A DNA stretch of 41,783 nt from Massilia alkalitolerans DSM 17462 (lineage in GTDB: Bacteria > Pseudomonadota > Gammaproteobacteria > Burkholderiales > Burkholderiaceae_D): NCBI RefSeq assembly GCF_000427785.1, contig NZ_KE386582.1, positions 1 through 41,783 on the forward strand. The letters run 5' to 3'. The notes below the pieces were generated by a model. That model saw only the letters and a list, made by a program, of their open reading frames with translations. It was not told the DNA's origin and made no database searches. The stretch's first letter is position 1; the number at the start of each line of letters is the position of its first letter. Made by a program: the position numbers and the translations under genes. This document shows positions 25,696-33,665 of this stretch, piece by piece.

Positions 25696-27285
25696 ATGAG
25701 ACCGCCATATGCACATGGTCGTTTGTCGACCGCTCCCCGCCTGATCGCGTCGCTGTGCGCCGCAGCCTTCGTCCTCGCCGGATGCGGCGGCGGCGGCGGT
25801 TCGCCCGGCGCCGGCCAGACTTCGCAGCAGCCGCCCCCGTCGACCACGCCGACCAACCCGACTCCGCCGACCGGCGGGGCATCGCCGGAAGACCTCAACC
25901 CGAATCTGCTGGGCGAAGCCTTCAGCACCTACTGGAACCTGTGCGCCAAGCCGCGCACCGGCCTGGACACCGAAGGCAAGCCCTTCCCGGACCGCCAGGG
26001 CACGCTGCTCGACGAGCTGAAGTTCCTGCGCGCCTGGTCGAACCAGTACTACCTCTGGTACAACGAGATTCCGAATACCTACCGGATGGCGGATTTCACC
26101 AACGCGATCGACTACTTCAACGTGCTCAAGACGCCGGCCCTGACCGCGTCGGGCCAGCCGAAGGACAAGTACCACTTCACCTATGCCACCGAGGAGTGGG
26201 AAAAGGAGCAAAACTCCGGAATCGAACTGGGCTATGGCGTGACCTGGAAGCGCAACAGCGCGACCGTCCCGCGCACCTGGCTGGTCGCGATGGTGGAGCC
26301 GGGTTCGCCGGCGGCGGCTGCGGGCCTGCGGCGCGGCGACATGCTGCTCAAGGTGGACGGCGTGGACTTCGTCAACGGCGGCACCGCCGACCAGGTCAAC
26401 AGGATCAATGCCGGCCTGTTCCCCGAGACGGCCGGCGCGGCGCACCAGTTCACCCTGCAGCGCAGCGGCAGCACCTTCGACGTCTCGATGCTTGGCGCGG
26501 ACGTGCGCATCGATCCGGTCAAGCACGTGCAGGTGCTCGATACACCGACAGGCAAGGTCGGCTACCTGAGCTTCGAGACCCACAACCAGGTGTCGGAGAA
26601 GGAGCTGGTGGACGCCTTCACCACCCTCAAGCAGGCCGCCGTGAGCGACCTGGTGCTCGACATGCGCTACAACGGCGGCGGCCTGCTGTACATCGCCAGC
26701 GAGCTGTCCTACATGATCGCCGGCCCCGAGCAGACCAGCGGCAAGATATTCGAGCGTCCGCAGTACAACGACAAGACGCCACAGCAGCCGGCCATCCCGT
26801 TCCGCAACACGGCCTACGGCTTCAGCTCGCCGAATCCGGTGCGCGCGGGCACGCCGCTGCCTTACCTGGGCCTGAAGCGCGTCACCGTCTTGACCACCTC
26901 GGGCACCTGCTCGGCCAGCGAAGCCGTGATCAACGGCCTGCGCGGCGCCGACGTCCAGGTCGACGTGATCGGTAGCACAACCTGCGGCAAGCCCTACGGC
27001 TTCACGCCGGTGCCGAACTGCGGCACCACCTACTTCTCGATCGAGTTCAAGGGCGTGAACAACAAGGGCTTCGGCGACTTCTCGGACGGCCTGGCGCCGA
27101 CCTGCCAGGTGGCCGATGACCTGTCGCGTCCGCTCGGCGACCGCAGCGAAGGCCTGCTGGCCGCGGCCCTGACCTACCGCGAGACCGGCACCTGCCCGCC
27201 GGCCAGCCGCGCGCGCCAGGTGCCGATGGAGATCGTGCGCCATCCGGCCAAGGAAATCTCGATCTACACGAAGCCGCCGCAGTAA
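25696..27285 (+). CDS. S41-family (C-terminal processing-like) serine peptidase lipoprotein
   Basis: A 529-residue exported protease. The signal peptide ends in a lipobox LAGC (Cys30), followed by a poly-Gly and Pro/Thr-rich tether, so it should be anchored to a membrane facing the periplasm or outside. A PDZ domain lies at about residues 190-280 ('VEPGSPAAAAGLRRGDMLLKV'). The S41 core follows ('GKVGYLSFETHN', 'DLVLDMRYNGGG'), with the catalytic Ser in GTCSASEA (about 406) and Lys in TTCGKPYG about 30 residues on. Extra cysteines suggest disulfides. The ATG at 25696 gives a proper lipoprotein signal; an upstream in-frame TTG precedes the -10 box. Substrate unknown. Confidence 0.92.
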   Translation: MRPPYAHGRLSTAPRLIASLCAAAFVLAGCGGGGGSPGAGQTSQQPPPSTTPTNPTPPTGGASPEDLNPNLLGEAFSTYWNLCAKPRTGLDTEGKPFPDRQGTLLDELKFLRAWSNQYYLWYNEIPNTYRMADFTNAIDYFNVLKTPALTASGQPKDKYHFTYATEEWEKEQNSGIELGYGVTWKRNSATVPRTWLVAMVEPGSPAAAAGLRRGDMLLKVDGVDFVNGGTADQVNRINAGLFPETAGAAHQFTLQRSGSTFDVSMLGADVRIDPVKHVQVLDTPTGKVGYLSFETHNQVSEKELVDAFTTLKQAAVSDLVLDMRYNGGGLLYIASELSYMIAGPEQTSGKIFERPQYNDKTPQQPAIPFRNTAYGFSSPNPVRAGTPLPYLGLKRVTVLTTSGTCSASEAVINGLRGADVQVDVIGSTTCGKPYGFTPVPNCGTTYFSIEFKGVNNKGFGDFSDGLAPTCQVADDLSRPLGDRSEGLLAAALTYRETGTCPPASRARQVPMEIVRHPAKEISIYTKPPQ

Positions 27286-27296
27286 GCTGCGCGCGC

Positions 27297-27334
27297 AAAA
27301 AGAGCCCGGCCAGCACTGCTGCCGGGCTCTTTTC
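27297..27334 (+). terminator. Bidirectional Rho-independent terminator after the S41 gene
   Basis: AAAAGAGCCCGGC / GCCGGGCTCTTTT is a 13-bp perfect stem around a 10-nt loop, with A-run and T-run on the two sides, 12 bp after the stop codon. Confidence 0.9.
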
Positions 27335-27350
27335 ATTCTGGAAACAGGTC

Positions 27351-27356
27351 TATAAT
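27351..27356 (+). promoter_or_regulatory. -10 box of the M14 peptidase gene
   Basis: TATAAT (context TCTATAATCG, the same 10-mer as before the S41 gene) lies 37 bp before the start codon at 27394. No clear -35 is present; the upstream terminator occupies that space. Confidence 0.5.
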
Positions 27357-27393
27357 CGTCGGCTTTGTCACCCGCTTGATTGTGGAGTTTCCG

Positions 27394-29154
27394 ATGATCC
27401 GTTCCGCCCTGCTGCTGGCCCTGCTGGCTGCCGTTCCCTTCGCCCATGCCGCCCCCGACCTGACCACCGTGTCGGAGCGCTCCGGCTTCCAAACCACCGG
27501 CCGCTACGATGAAGTCATGGAACTGTGTGCTGGCTTTCAAAAAGCCTATCCGAAGCAGGTGAAGTGCATCGAGTTCGGCCGCACGCCGGAGAACCGCCCC
27601 ATGCTGGCGCTGGTCGTCTCGAACACCGGCGCCTTCACGCCGCAGGCGGCGAAGAAGCAGGGCCTGCCGGTGACCCTGATCCAGGGCGGCATCCACGCCG
27701 GCGAGATCGACGGCAAGGACGCTGGTTTCCTGGCCCTGCGCGAAACCCTCAACGGCAAGCTGGCCAAAGGAGCGTTGGACAAGCAGGTCCTGCTGTTCGT
27801 TCCGGTGTTTAACGTCGACGGCCACGAGCGCTTCGGCAAGTGGAACCGCCCGAACCAGCGCGGCCCGGTCGAGATGGGCTGGCGCACCACCGCCCAGAAC
27901 TACAACCTCAACCGCGACTACGTGAAGGCCGACGCGCCCGAGATGCAGGCCATGCTCAAGCTGGTGAATGCCTGGGACCCGCTGACCTACGTCGACCTGC
28001 ACGTGACCGACGGCGCCAAGTTCCAGCACGACGTCTCGATCCAGGTCGAGCCGGTGTACTCGGGCGATCCGGAATTCCGCAAGGCCGGCCTGGCCCTGCG
28101 CAGCAAGGTGATCGCCGACATCGCCAAGCAAGGCTCGATGCCGCAGTCCTACTACATGTCCTTCGCCAAGACCGACGACCCGCAATCGGGCTTCATCGAC
28201 AGCGTCTCGGACCCGCGCTTCTCGACCGGATACTTCCCGCTGCGTAACCGCATGGCGATGCTGGTCGAGACCCATTCGTGGAAGGATTACCCGACCCGCG
28301 TGCGCGTCACCCACAATACCGTGATCTCGGTGCTCGAGCAGGTCGCGCAGAACGGCAAGGCCTGGCAGCAGGGTGCCCGGGCCGCGGACGCCCGCGCCGC
28401 CCAACTGGCCGGCACCCCGGTCGCGCTGACCTACCGCACCACCGACAAGACCGAGATGGTCGACTTCCAGGGCTACGAATACACCCGTACCCCGTCCGAG
28501 GTGTCGGGCATGCTGATGACCCGCTACGACGAAAGCAAGCCGCAGGTGTGGCGCGTGCCGCTGCGCGAGGAAGTGGTGCCGGAGCGCGTGGTCAGCGCAC
28601 CGCGCGCGGGCTACATCGTGCCGGCCGCCTGGGCCGACATCGTGGCCAAGAAGCTGACCCAGCACGGCATCGGCTTCCGCAAGCTGGACAAGGCGATCGC
28701 CCAGGCGAGCGTCGAAACCTTCCGCGCCGACAAGGCGACCTTCGGCGCCACCTCGCTGGAATCGCACCAGCGCTTGAGCGTCGACGGCAACTGGAAGACG
28801 GAGCCACGCGCCGTCCTGGCAGGTTCGCTGTACGTGCCGGTGAACCAGCCGAAGGCGCGCCTGGTGGTCGCGATGCTGGAGCCGCAGGCGCCGGACTCGC
28901 TGCTGGCCTGGGGCTACTTCAACAACGCCTACGAGCGCAAGGAGTACATGGAAGAATACGTGGCCGAGGATGTGGCGCGCGAGCAGATGGCCGCCGACCC
29001 GGCGCTGGCCGCCGAGTTCAAGCGCCGCGTCGACACCGACCCGGCCTTCGCCAAGAACCCGCACGCGCGCCTGGACTTCTTCTACAAGCGCCATGCTTCG
29101 TGGGACGAGCGCCACAACCTCTACCCCGTCTACCGCACCGCCACCGCTCCCTGA
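27394..29154 (+). CDS. M14-family zinc carboxypeptidase, secreted
   Basis: A 586-residue exported metallopeptidase. The signal peptide MIRSALLLALLAAVPFAHA precedes APDL. The M14 zinc ligands are visible as His101 and Glu104 in 'GGIHAGEIDGKD' and His203 in 'YVDLHVTDG'. The catalytic Glu is about 292 in 'MLVETHSWKDYP', and 'NYNLNRDY' carries the substrate-carboxylate Arg. A C-terminal extension of about 250 residues lies beyond the catalytic domain. GGAG lies 8 nt before the ATG at 27394; an ATT codon 18 bp earlier (27376) keeps the frame open but is unlikely to be a start. It sits next to an S41 protease with its own promoter, so both may serve extracellular protein degradation. Confidence 0.93.
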   Translation: MIRSALLLALLAAVPFAHAAPDLTTVSERSGFQTTGRYDEVMELCAGFQKAYPKQVKCIEFGRTPENRPMLALVVSNTGAFTPQAAKKQGLPVTLIQGGIHAGEIDGKDAGFLALRETLNGKLAKGALDKQVLLFVPVFNVDGHERFGKWNRPNQRGPVEMGWRTTAQNYNLNRDYVKADAPEMQAMLKLVNAWDPLTYVDLHVTDGAKFQHDVSIQVEPVYSGDPEFRKAGLALRSKVIADIAKQGSMPQSYYMSFAKTDDPQSGFIDSVSDPRFSTGYFPLRNRMAMLVETHSWKDYPTRVRVTHNTVISVLEQVAQNGKAWQQGARAADARAAQLAGTPVALTYRTTDKTEMVDFQGYEYTRTPSEVSGMLMTRYDESKPQVWRVPLREEVVPERVVSAPRAGYIVPAAWADIVAKKLTQHGIGFRKLDKAIAQASVETFRADKATFGATSLESHQRLSVDGNWKTEPRAVLAGSLYVPVNQPKARLVVAMLEPQAPDSLLAWGYFNNAYERKEYMEEYVAEDVAREQMAADPALAAEFKRRVDTDPAFAKNPHARLDFFYKRHASWDERHNLYPVYRTATAP

Positions 29155-29254
29155 GCGTCTAACAATTCCCGCCATGGCGGCGTTGCACCGTCTCGCCGTA
29201 CTAGCGTACTGTCTTCGACGGTACGCCTTGCCCTGGCGGTTTTGTTAGACGCTC
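29153..29254. repeat. Palindromic intergenic element 4 (different arms)
   Basis: Outer 13-bp perfect arms GAGCGTCTAACAA (29153-29165) and TTGTTAGACGCTC (29242-29254) overlap the M14 peptidase stop codon. Inward, CCGCCA (29169-29174) pairs with TGGCGG (29234-29239), ACCGTC (29187-29192) with GACGGT (29217-29222), and GTAC-TAGC-GTAC closes the tip. The result is a long imperfect hairpin, built on the same principle as the three GTAGGGTGG elements but with unrelated sequence. Confidence 0.85.
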
Positions 29255-29277
29255 TTCGAGCGTCCCCGCCCGCGCCT

Positions 29278-29300
29278 GATCCGCACATACGATGCGGATC
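29278..29300. repeat. Inverted repeat upstream of the O-antigen-ligase-like gene
   Basis: GATCCGCA-CATACGA-TGCGGATC is a perfect 8-bp inverted repeat with a 7-nt spacer, about 80 bp before the start codon at 29379. It could be an operator or a hairpin belonging to the preceding element. Confidence 0.45.
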
Positions 29301-29378
29301 AAGCGCATGGCGTGCGCCGTCCCCCGGGCGGCGCCGATTCGCTAGACTGCCAGGGTCGCCGCCATTCTTCGCCCTGCA

Positions 29379-30797
29379 ATGCGTGCCTGCCGTGTTTCCC
29401 TCCAGCCCGGCATCCGCGCCGCGATCGCGACGCTGCCCGTCGTCTTTCTCCTGTCCAGCCTGGTCACCGGTTTCGGTATCGGCCTGGCCGCCTTCCTGTT
29501 CCTCGGTATTGCACTCTGGCAGTGGCGCGCCAGCCGCGCGGCCCTGGTGAACGACTGGCCGGCCCTGCGGCTGGTAGCACTCGCGTTTGCCGTCTACGCC
29601 GCCTATGCGCTATTCCTGCACCTGGCGCGCGCCACCGGCTGGAACACGGTCGAGGCGCCCCTGCGGATGCTGCTCGCCCTGGCCATCGTGCCGGTACTGC
29701 GGGTGGCGCAGCTTGACGCGCGGCCGTGGTGGATTGGCGCCTGCGCCGGTGCGCTGGCCGCGGCCGCCCTGGCGGCCTGGGAACGCTGGGGCGCCGGCTT
29801 CGAACGTGCCGGCGGCTTCCTGAACCCCATCGTGTTCGGCAACCTGGCGCTGGTGCTGATTCTCGTGGCGCTGGCGTCGCTGCTGGACCCGCGGGTGCGC
29901 CGGCACTGGTGGTGGGCGGCGGCCGCCGCGCTGGCGGGGGCCGCCGCCTCGCTGCTGTCCGGCAGCCGCGGCGGCTGGCTGGCCCTGCCGCCGGCCTTCC
30001 TGCTGCTGTGGACCCAGCGCCGCCATATCCCGCGTGCCGTGCCGGGCGGCCTTGCGCTGGCGATCGGCGCGCTGGTCGTGCTGGCGTATGCGTTGCCGGC
30101 CACCGGGGTCAGGGCGCGGGTCGAGGTGGGCCTGAGCGACCTGCGCCTGTACGTGGACGGCAATCCCCTCCCGACCTCGCTGAGCATACGCCTCGAGCTA
30201 TGGAAGGCAGCCGGCATGCTGGCCAGCGAGCATCTGCTGGCCAGCATCGACACAGCCGCCTACAAGGCGCAGATGCGGGACTGGATCGCCGAGGGCAGGC
30301 TCAGTCCGGCCGTGTTCGCGCCGCCGGAGCCGCCACACCTGCACAACGACGCCCTGCAAGCCCTGGTGACGCGGGGCCTGCCCGGACTGGCCTGCTGGCT
30401 GGCGATCATGCTGGCGCCGCTGTGCTGGTTCGGGCAGCGCCTGCGCCGTGCCGCCAGCGGGGAACAGGCGGCGCCGGCGCTGGCCGGCCTGCTGGTGGTG
30501 GTGAGCTATGCCATGGCGGGACTGAGCGAGGTGATGTTCTGGTCGATGAAGGCGAGCCTGCTGTATGCCATGCTGGTGTTCGCCTTCATGGCCTGCTGCC
30601 TGCAGGCCGCGGATCCGCCCTGCAGCAGGCTGCGCCGGCCTTCCCCTAGCGGCCCTCGTGACGGCGGCGCCGCTCGATCTTCACCAGCCCCTGGCGGTTC
30701 GCCTTCGGTCCCGGCGCAGCGTCCGCCGGACGTCCTTCGAGAAACGTGGGGCAAGGTCCCAGCCGGCCGGCCCAGCCGTCGGCCAGCGCCTGCCTGA
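29379..30797 (+). CDS. O-antigen ligase/polymerase-like membrane protein (Wzy_C family)
   Basis: A 472-residue polytopic inner-membrane protein with about ten predicted helices between residues 10 and 420 and one large periplasmic loop (about 245-330). The loop region ends in 'PHLHNDALQALVTRGLPGLA', the HN-containing motif of WaaL/Wzy_C proteins, which transfer or polymerise glycans from undecaprenyl carriers. The last 50 residues (after about 422, PCSRLRRPSPSG onward) are Pro/Arg/Ser-rich, unlike the family. They overlap the end of the convergent GT2 gene by 152 bp, so the C-terminus may be an extension caused by loss of the original stop. Confidence 0.85.
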   Translation: MRACRVSLQPGIRAAIATLPVVFLLSSLVTGFGIGLAAFLFLGIALWQWRASRAALVNDWPALRLVALAFAVYAAYALFLHLARATGWNTVEAPLRMLLALAIVPVLRVAQLDARPWWIGACAGALAAAALAAWERWGAGFERAGGFLNPIVFGNLALVLILVALASLLDPRVRRHWWWAAAAALAGAAASLLSGSRGGWLALPPAFLLLWTQRRHIPRAVPGGLALAIGALVVLAYALPATGVRARVEVGLSDLRLYVDGNPLPTSLSIRLELWKAAGMLASEHLLASIDTAAYKAQMRDWIAEGRLSPAVFAPPEPPHLHNDALQALVTRGLPGLACWLAIMLAPLCWFGQRLRRAASGEQAAPALAGLLVVVSYAMAGLSEVMFWSMKASLLYAMLVFAFMACCLQAADPPCSRLRRPSPSGPRDGGAARSSPAPGGSPSVPAQRPPDVLRETWGKVPAGRPSRRPAPA

Positions 30798-31626
30798 CGA
30801 CGCGCCAGGCGCCTTTCCGGAAGCGCCCACGGCAAGCCAGCCATAGTCCCAGCCCGGTCAGTGTGGCGACGGCTCCCGCCAGCTGCGGCAAGCGCGCATG
30901 CCGGCGCGCCACCACCACCCGGTTGCGCAGGTTGTAGTAGTGGCGCGGGCCGATCGGCCCGGCACGCATCTTGCTGGCAGGAGCGCGCAGGTGGTCGACG
31001 ACGCTGCCGGGCGCCAGCCACAGCGGCCAGCCGGCGCGCCGCAGGCGCAGGCAGTATTCGGTGTCGTCGTAGGACAGGAACAGGGTCGCATCGGGCAGGC
31101 CGCAGGCCGTGGCGGCGCGCGCCGACACCAGCAGGCCGACGAAGGAGGCGGTGTCGACCCTGACCAGCGCGCGGCAGTAGTCTGCGGGCGCGATCGCGCG
31201 TTCGATGCCGCTGAGCAGCTTGTAACGGCGCCGGTGCGCCAGCGCCAGTCCGCCGAACTCGAAGACCGCCGGCGCCACGGCGCCGGGCGCCGCCATGCTG
31301 CTTGCCTGTGCCAGCGCCTTGGCCAAGCGTTCCAGCGTGTCGGGGCGCGGCACCGCATCGTCGTCCAGCAGCCAGATCCAGTCGCAGCCGCCGACCAGGG
31401 CGTGGCGCATGCCGAGGGCGAAGCCGCCGGCGCCGCCCAGGTTGCTACGCGAACGCAGCACTTCCAGGCCGGGGCGGCGCGCCAGCACCGCGGCGGTCTC
31501 CGGTCCGCTGCCGTTGTCGACCACGATGACGTGGTCGGGAGGGCGGTGCTGGGACTGCAGCGCCGCCAGCACCTGCTGCAGCAGTTGCGGGCGGTCGCGG
31601 GTGACGACGACGGTGACGATCCGCAT
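30646..31626 (-). CDS. Glycosyltransferase family 2
   Basis: A 326-residue GT-A fold glycosyltransferase, last gene of the polysaccharide run. N-terminal 'VTVVVTRDRPQLLQQVLAAL' and 'VIVVDNGSG' form the nucleotide-sugar site, 'WIWLLDDDAVPRPDTLERL' carries the DXD metal motif, and 'SYDDTEYCLRLRRAGW' is the acceptor/base region found in rhamnosyl- and galactofuranosyltransferase-like GT2 proteins. A C-terminal segment (about 255-275) is hydrophobic and may attach to the membrane. It starts 6 bp after the WavE-like gene ends. Donor sugar unknown. Confidence 0.9.
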   Translation of the reverse strand: MRIVTVVVTRDRPQLLQQVLAALQSQHRPPDHVIVVDNGSGPETAAVLARRPGLEVLRSRSNLGGAGGFALGMRHALVGGCDWIWLLDDDAVPRPDTLERLAKALAQASSMAAPGAVAPAVFEFGGLALAHRRRYKLLSGIERAIAPADYCRALVRVDTASFVGLLVSARAATACGLPDATLFLSYDDTEYCLRLRRAGWPLWLAPGSVVDHLRAPASKMRAGPIGPRHYYNLRNRVVVARRHARLPQLAGAVATLTGLGLWLACRGRFRKGAWRVVRQALADGWAGRLGPCPTFLEGRPADAAPGPKANRQGLVKIERRRRHEGR

Positions 31627-31632
31627 GGCCGG

Positions 31633-32661
31633 CTACAAGTGGCGCGCAAGCCGGCCCAGCATGCGGCGTACCGGCGCGCTGCTGCGTTGCGGATCGAACA
31701 GCAGCGCATGCAGCAGGCGGCTGTGGCGGAAGGCGAGGGCGGTCAGGCGCTTGCTGCGTTCCCGCTCGCGGATCAGGCGGCGCAGGGCGGCGCCATCCTG
31801 GAAGCCGGCCAGCTCGGGCCCCTGCAGCGCGACCCAGTCCAGGTGCATCATGTTGTTCATGCACTGGAAGCGCGACCCGCCCACCCAGGCATACTTGGGA
31901 AAGACCAGGCCGATCTGCCAGGGGTCGAGCAGCATCACCTCGTGGGCCATGAAGCGCGCGTGGTCGCGCAGCACCGCCTCCGACGTGTCGTTCAGCACGC
32001 GCGGGCAAGCATAGCCGCGGGCGCCGGCGAACTGGGTGCACAGGTGCTGCTCGACCGCGAAGCGGGCACGGAAGCGGCGCTCGAAGATCGACGAACCGGG
32101 CGGATGGGCGCGCTGTTCGTAATGGCGCGCATCAATCGCGTCCATCGGCGCGGCCGACCAGTAGGCCTGCAGCAGTTCGGTGGGGCCGAAATGGAACCAG
32201 TCGCTCAGGTGGTAGGGCAGGCGCTCGAACATGAGCGGGTCGAGGGTGAAGAAGGAACAGGCCAGCAGCCGTTCGCGTCCTCCGTCGCGGCGGCGCTGCT
32301 CGGCAGCGAAGTCGAGGAAGCCGGCATGTTCCAGGAAGCAGTCGGTGCGCAGCTTGACCGCGTAGGGCGTGCGCACGGCCGCCAGGCCGGCGCGCGTGCT
32401 GGCCAGTTGCCGGTTGGCGTTGTTGGCCTTGTCGTCGTCGAGCTTGAGCGGCGCCAGCGGGCCGGGGTCCGGGCTGAGCACCACGACGTCCACGCCCAGC
32501 TTGCGCGGCACGTCCGTGTCCTCCCAGGTCGACAGGACGATGCGGGCCCCCGGCAGCACTTGGCGCGTCAGGCGGATATTGCGCACGAAGGCGTCGCGCT
32601 CGCGCGTGACGTAAGGCTTGAACGCGCCCTGGAACACGAGGGTGATGTCGGAAGTCTTCAT
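31633..32661 (-). CDS. WavE-like lipopolysaccharide synthesis protein
   Basis: A 342-residue cytoplasmic protein matching the WavE family, named for a Vibrio cholerae LPS-core gene and thought to be a glycosyltransferase. Visible family features are 'ITLVFQGAF' at the start, 'LPGARIVLSTWEDTDVP', 'VVLSPDPGP', 'NNANRQLASTRAGLAAV' and 'YAVKLRTDCFL', the last with a KxRxD motif. The start ATG overlaps the stop of the preceding gene (ATGA). The C-terminal half ('LLDPWQIGLVFPKYAWVGGS') is also family-like. Its exact reaction is not established. Confidence 0.85.
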   Translation of the reverse strand: MKTSDITLVFQGAFKPYVTRERDAFVRNIRLTRQVLPGARIVLSTWEDTDVPRKLGVDVVVLSPDPGPLAPLKLDDDKANNANRQLASTRAGLAAVRTPYAVKLRTDCFLEHAGFLDFAAEQRRRDGGRERLLACSFFTLDPLMFERLPYHLSDWFHFGPTELLQAYWSAAPMDAIDARHYEQRAHPPGSSIFERRFRARFAVEQHLCTQFAGARGYACPRVLNDTSEAVLRDHARFMAHEVMLLDPWQIGLVFPKYAWVGGSRFQCMNNMMHLDWVALQGPELAGFQDGAALRRLIRERERSKRLTALAFRHSRLLHALLFDPQRSSAPVRRMLGRLARHL

Positions 32662-33665
32662 GGGGCGACAGGCGGCTGGTGCGACGTGGGCTCCGGCTGC
32701 GGCGCCGGCGCCGGAGCGGGCGCCAGTGCGTCGATGTAGCGGCGCAGCGGATGGTCCGGGCGGCGCGCTACCCGCTTCACGCCGAACAGGCCGTGGCGGT
32801 CGAATACGCGCCAGGTGTTGTTCCCGTCGGACATCCATTCGTAGCGCGCCAGCCAGGCCGCATCGTCGGCGCCGATGCGATCGACCAGGCGCCGCCGTAT
32901 CCGGTGGAAGCCGCTACGGATCATCAGGTATTCGATGAGGCGGCGTGGAAAGTAGCGGGGATCGCCCGGGCGGCCGATCAGCGGATCGGCATAGCGCAGC
33001 ACGCGCCAGAAGGCCCGGTCGAAGCGGTGCACCTCGGACAGCACGTAGGGACGGCCCCCGATGGGCGCGCCCAGCGCATGGGCTGCGGTGGCAAGCCAGA
33101 CTTCCTCGCGCGGATAGGCGGCGCTGCCGTCGAGGTGGCGCTCGAGCAGGGCCGCCACCTCGAACAGCAGCGCCGCTTCGAAGCTGGCGCCCTCGACCTG
33201 GGACCCGACCAGGCTGGTGCTGCCGAGCCGCCGGCACAGGTTTGCCAGCGGCTGGTCGGCCAGCGCCGGCGCGGCGAAACGCCAGCGGCTGCCGGCGCGG
33301 ATGGGCCGCGTGTGCAGGAAGTTGCCGCCACGTCCCAGCCAGGCGGCCAGGCCGGGCCGCACCAGCATGTCGTTCGAGGCATGCAGGCAGATGCGGCTGG
33401 CGTCGCCGGCGCGGCGGATCCAGGCGATATTGGCCAGGTGGGCCTGCAGGATGCCGCCCCAGCGCGTCGCATGGCGTGCGGGATTGAGCACAACGTTGCG
33501 GCAGCCGGCCGCCTGCAGCGCCGTATTCAGCTCGGGCAGGCTGAAGCGGGCATTGGCCGAGATGTGCAGCACGATGCGCGCTTCGGGGAAGAAGACGGCG
33601 AAGTTCCTGGCTTGTCCTGCGACTACCCCTGCCTGCGTGTGCACGGGGAGCGATATGTAGATCAA
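32658..33665 (-). CDS. Unrecognised polysaccharide-locus protein, possibly GT14-like glycosyltransferase
   Basis: A 335-residue protein. I see a layout like core-2/I-branching (GT14) transferases: 'IYISLPVHTQ' strand, 'ARIVLHISANARF' (HIS... as in HVS... of the family), 'RWGGILQAHLANIAWI' (the family's WG..S.V.A), then 'ICLHASNDMLVRPGLAAWL' where GT14 has SG.D.P. Identity is weak, so this is tentative. The start appears to be TTG at 33665, overlapping the previous stop as TTGA; no ATG is near enough to keep the first strand. The C-terminus ends in a Pro/Ala/Gln-rich tail. Position in the operon supports a role in glycan assembly. Confidence 0.65.
   Translation of the reverse strand: MIYISLPVHTQAGVVAGQARNFAVFFPEARIVLHISANARFSLPELNTALQAAGCRNVVLNPARHATRWGGILQAHLANIAWIRRAGDASRICLHASNDMLVRPGLAAWLGRGGNFLHTRPIRAGSRWRFAAPALADQPLANLCRRLGSTSLVGSQVEGASFEAALLFEVAALLERHLDGSAAYPREEVWLATAAHALGAPIGGRPYVLSEVHRFDRAFWRVLRYADPLIGRPGDPRYFPRRLIEYLMIRSGFHRIRRRLVDRIGADDAAWLARYEWMSDGNNTWRVFDRHGLFGVKRVARRPDHPLRRYIDALAPAPAPAPQPEPTSHQPPVAP

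Noticed and set aside
25420..29175. 1251-codon open frame on the minus strand opposite the two peptidases
   Set aside because: Same antisense effect. It spans two well-defined genes, a terminator and two promoters on the plus strand and has no family features.
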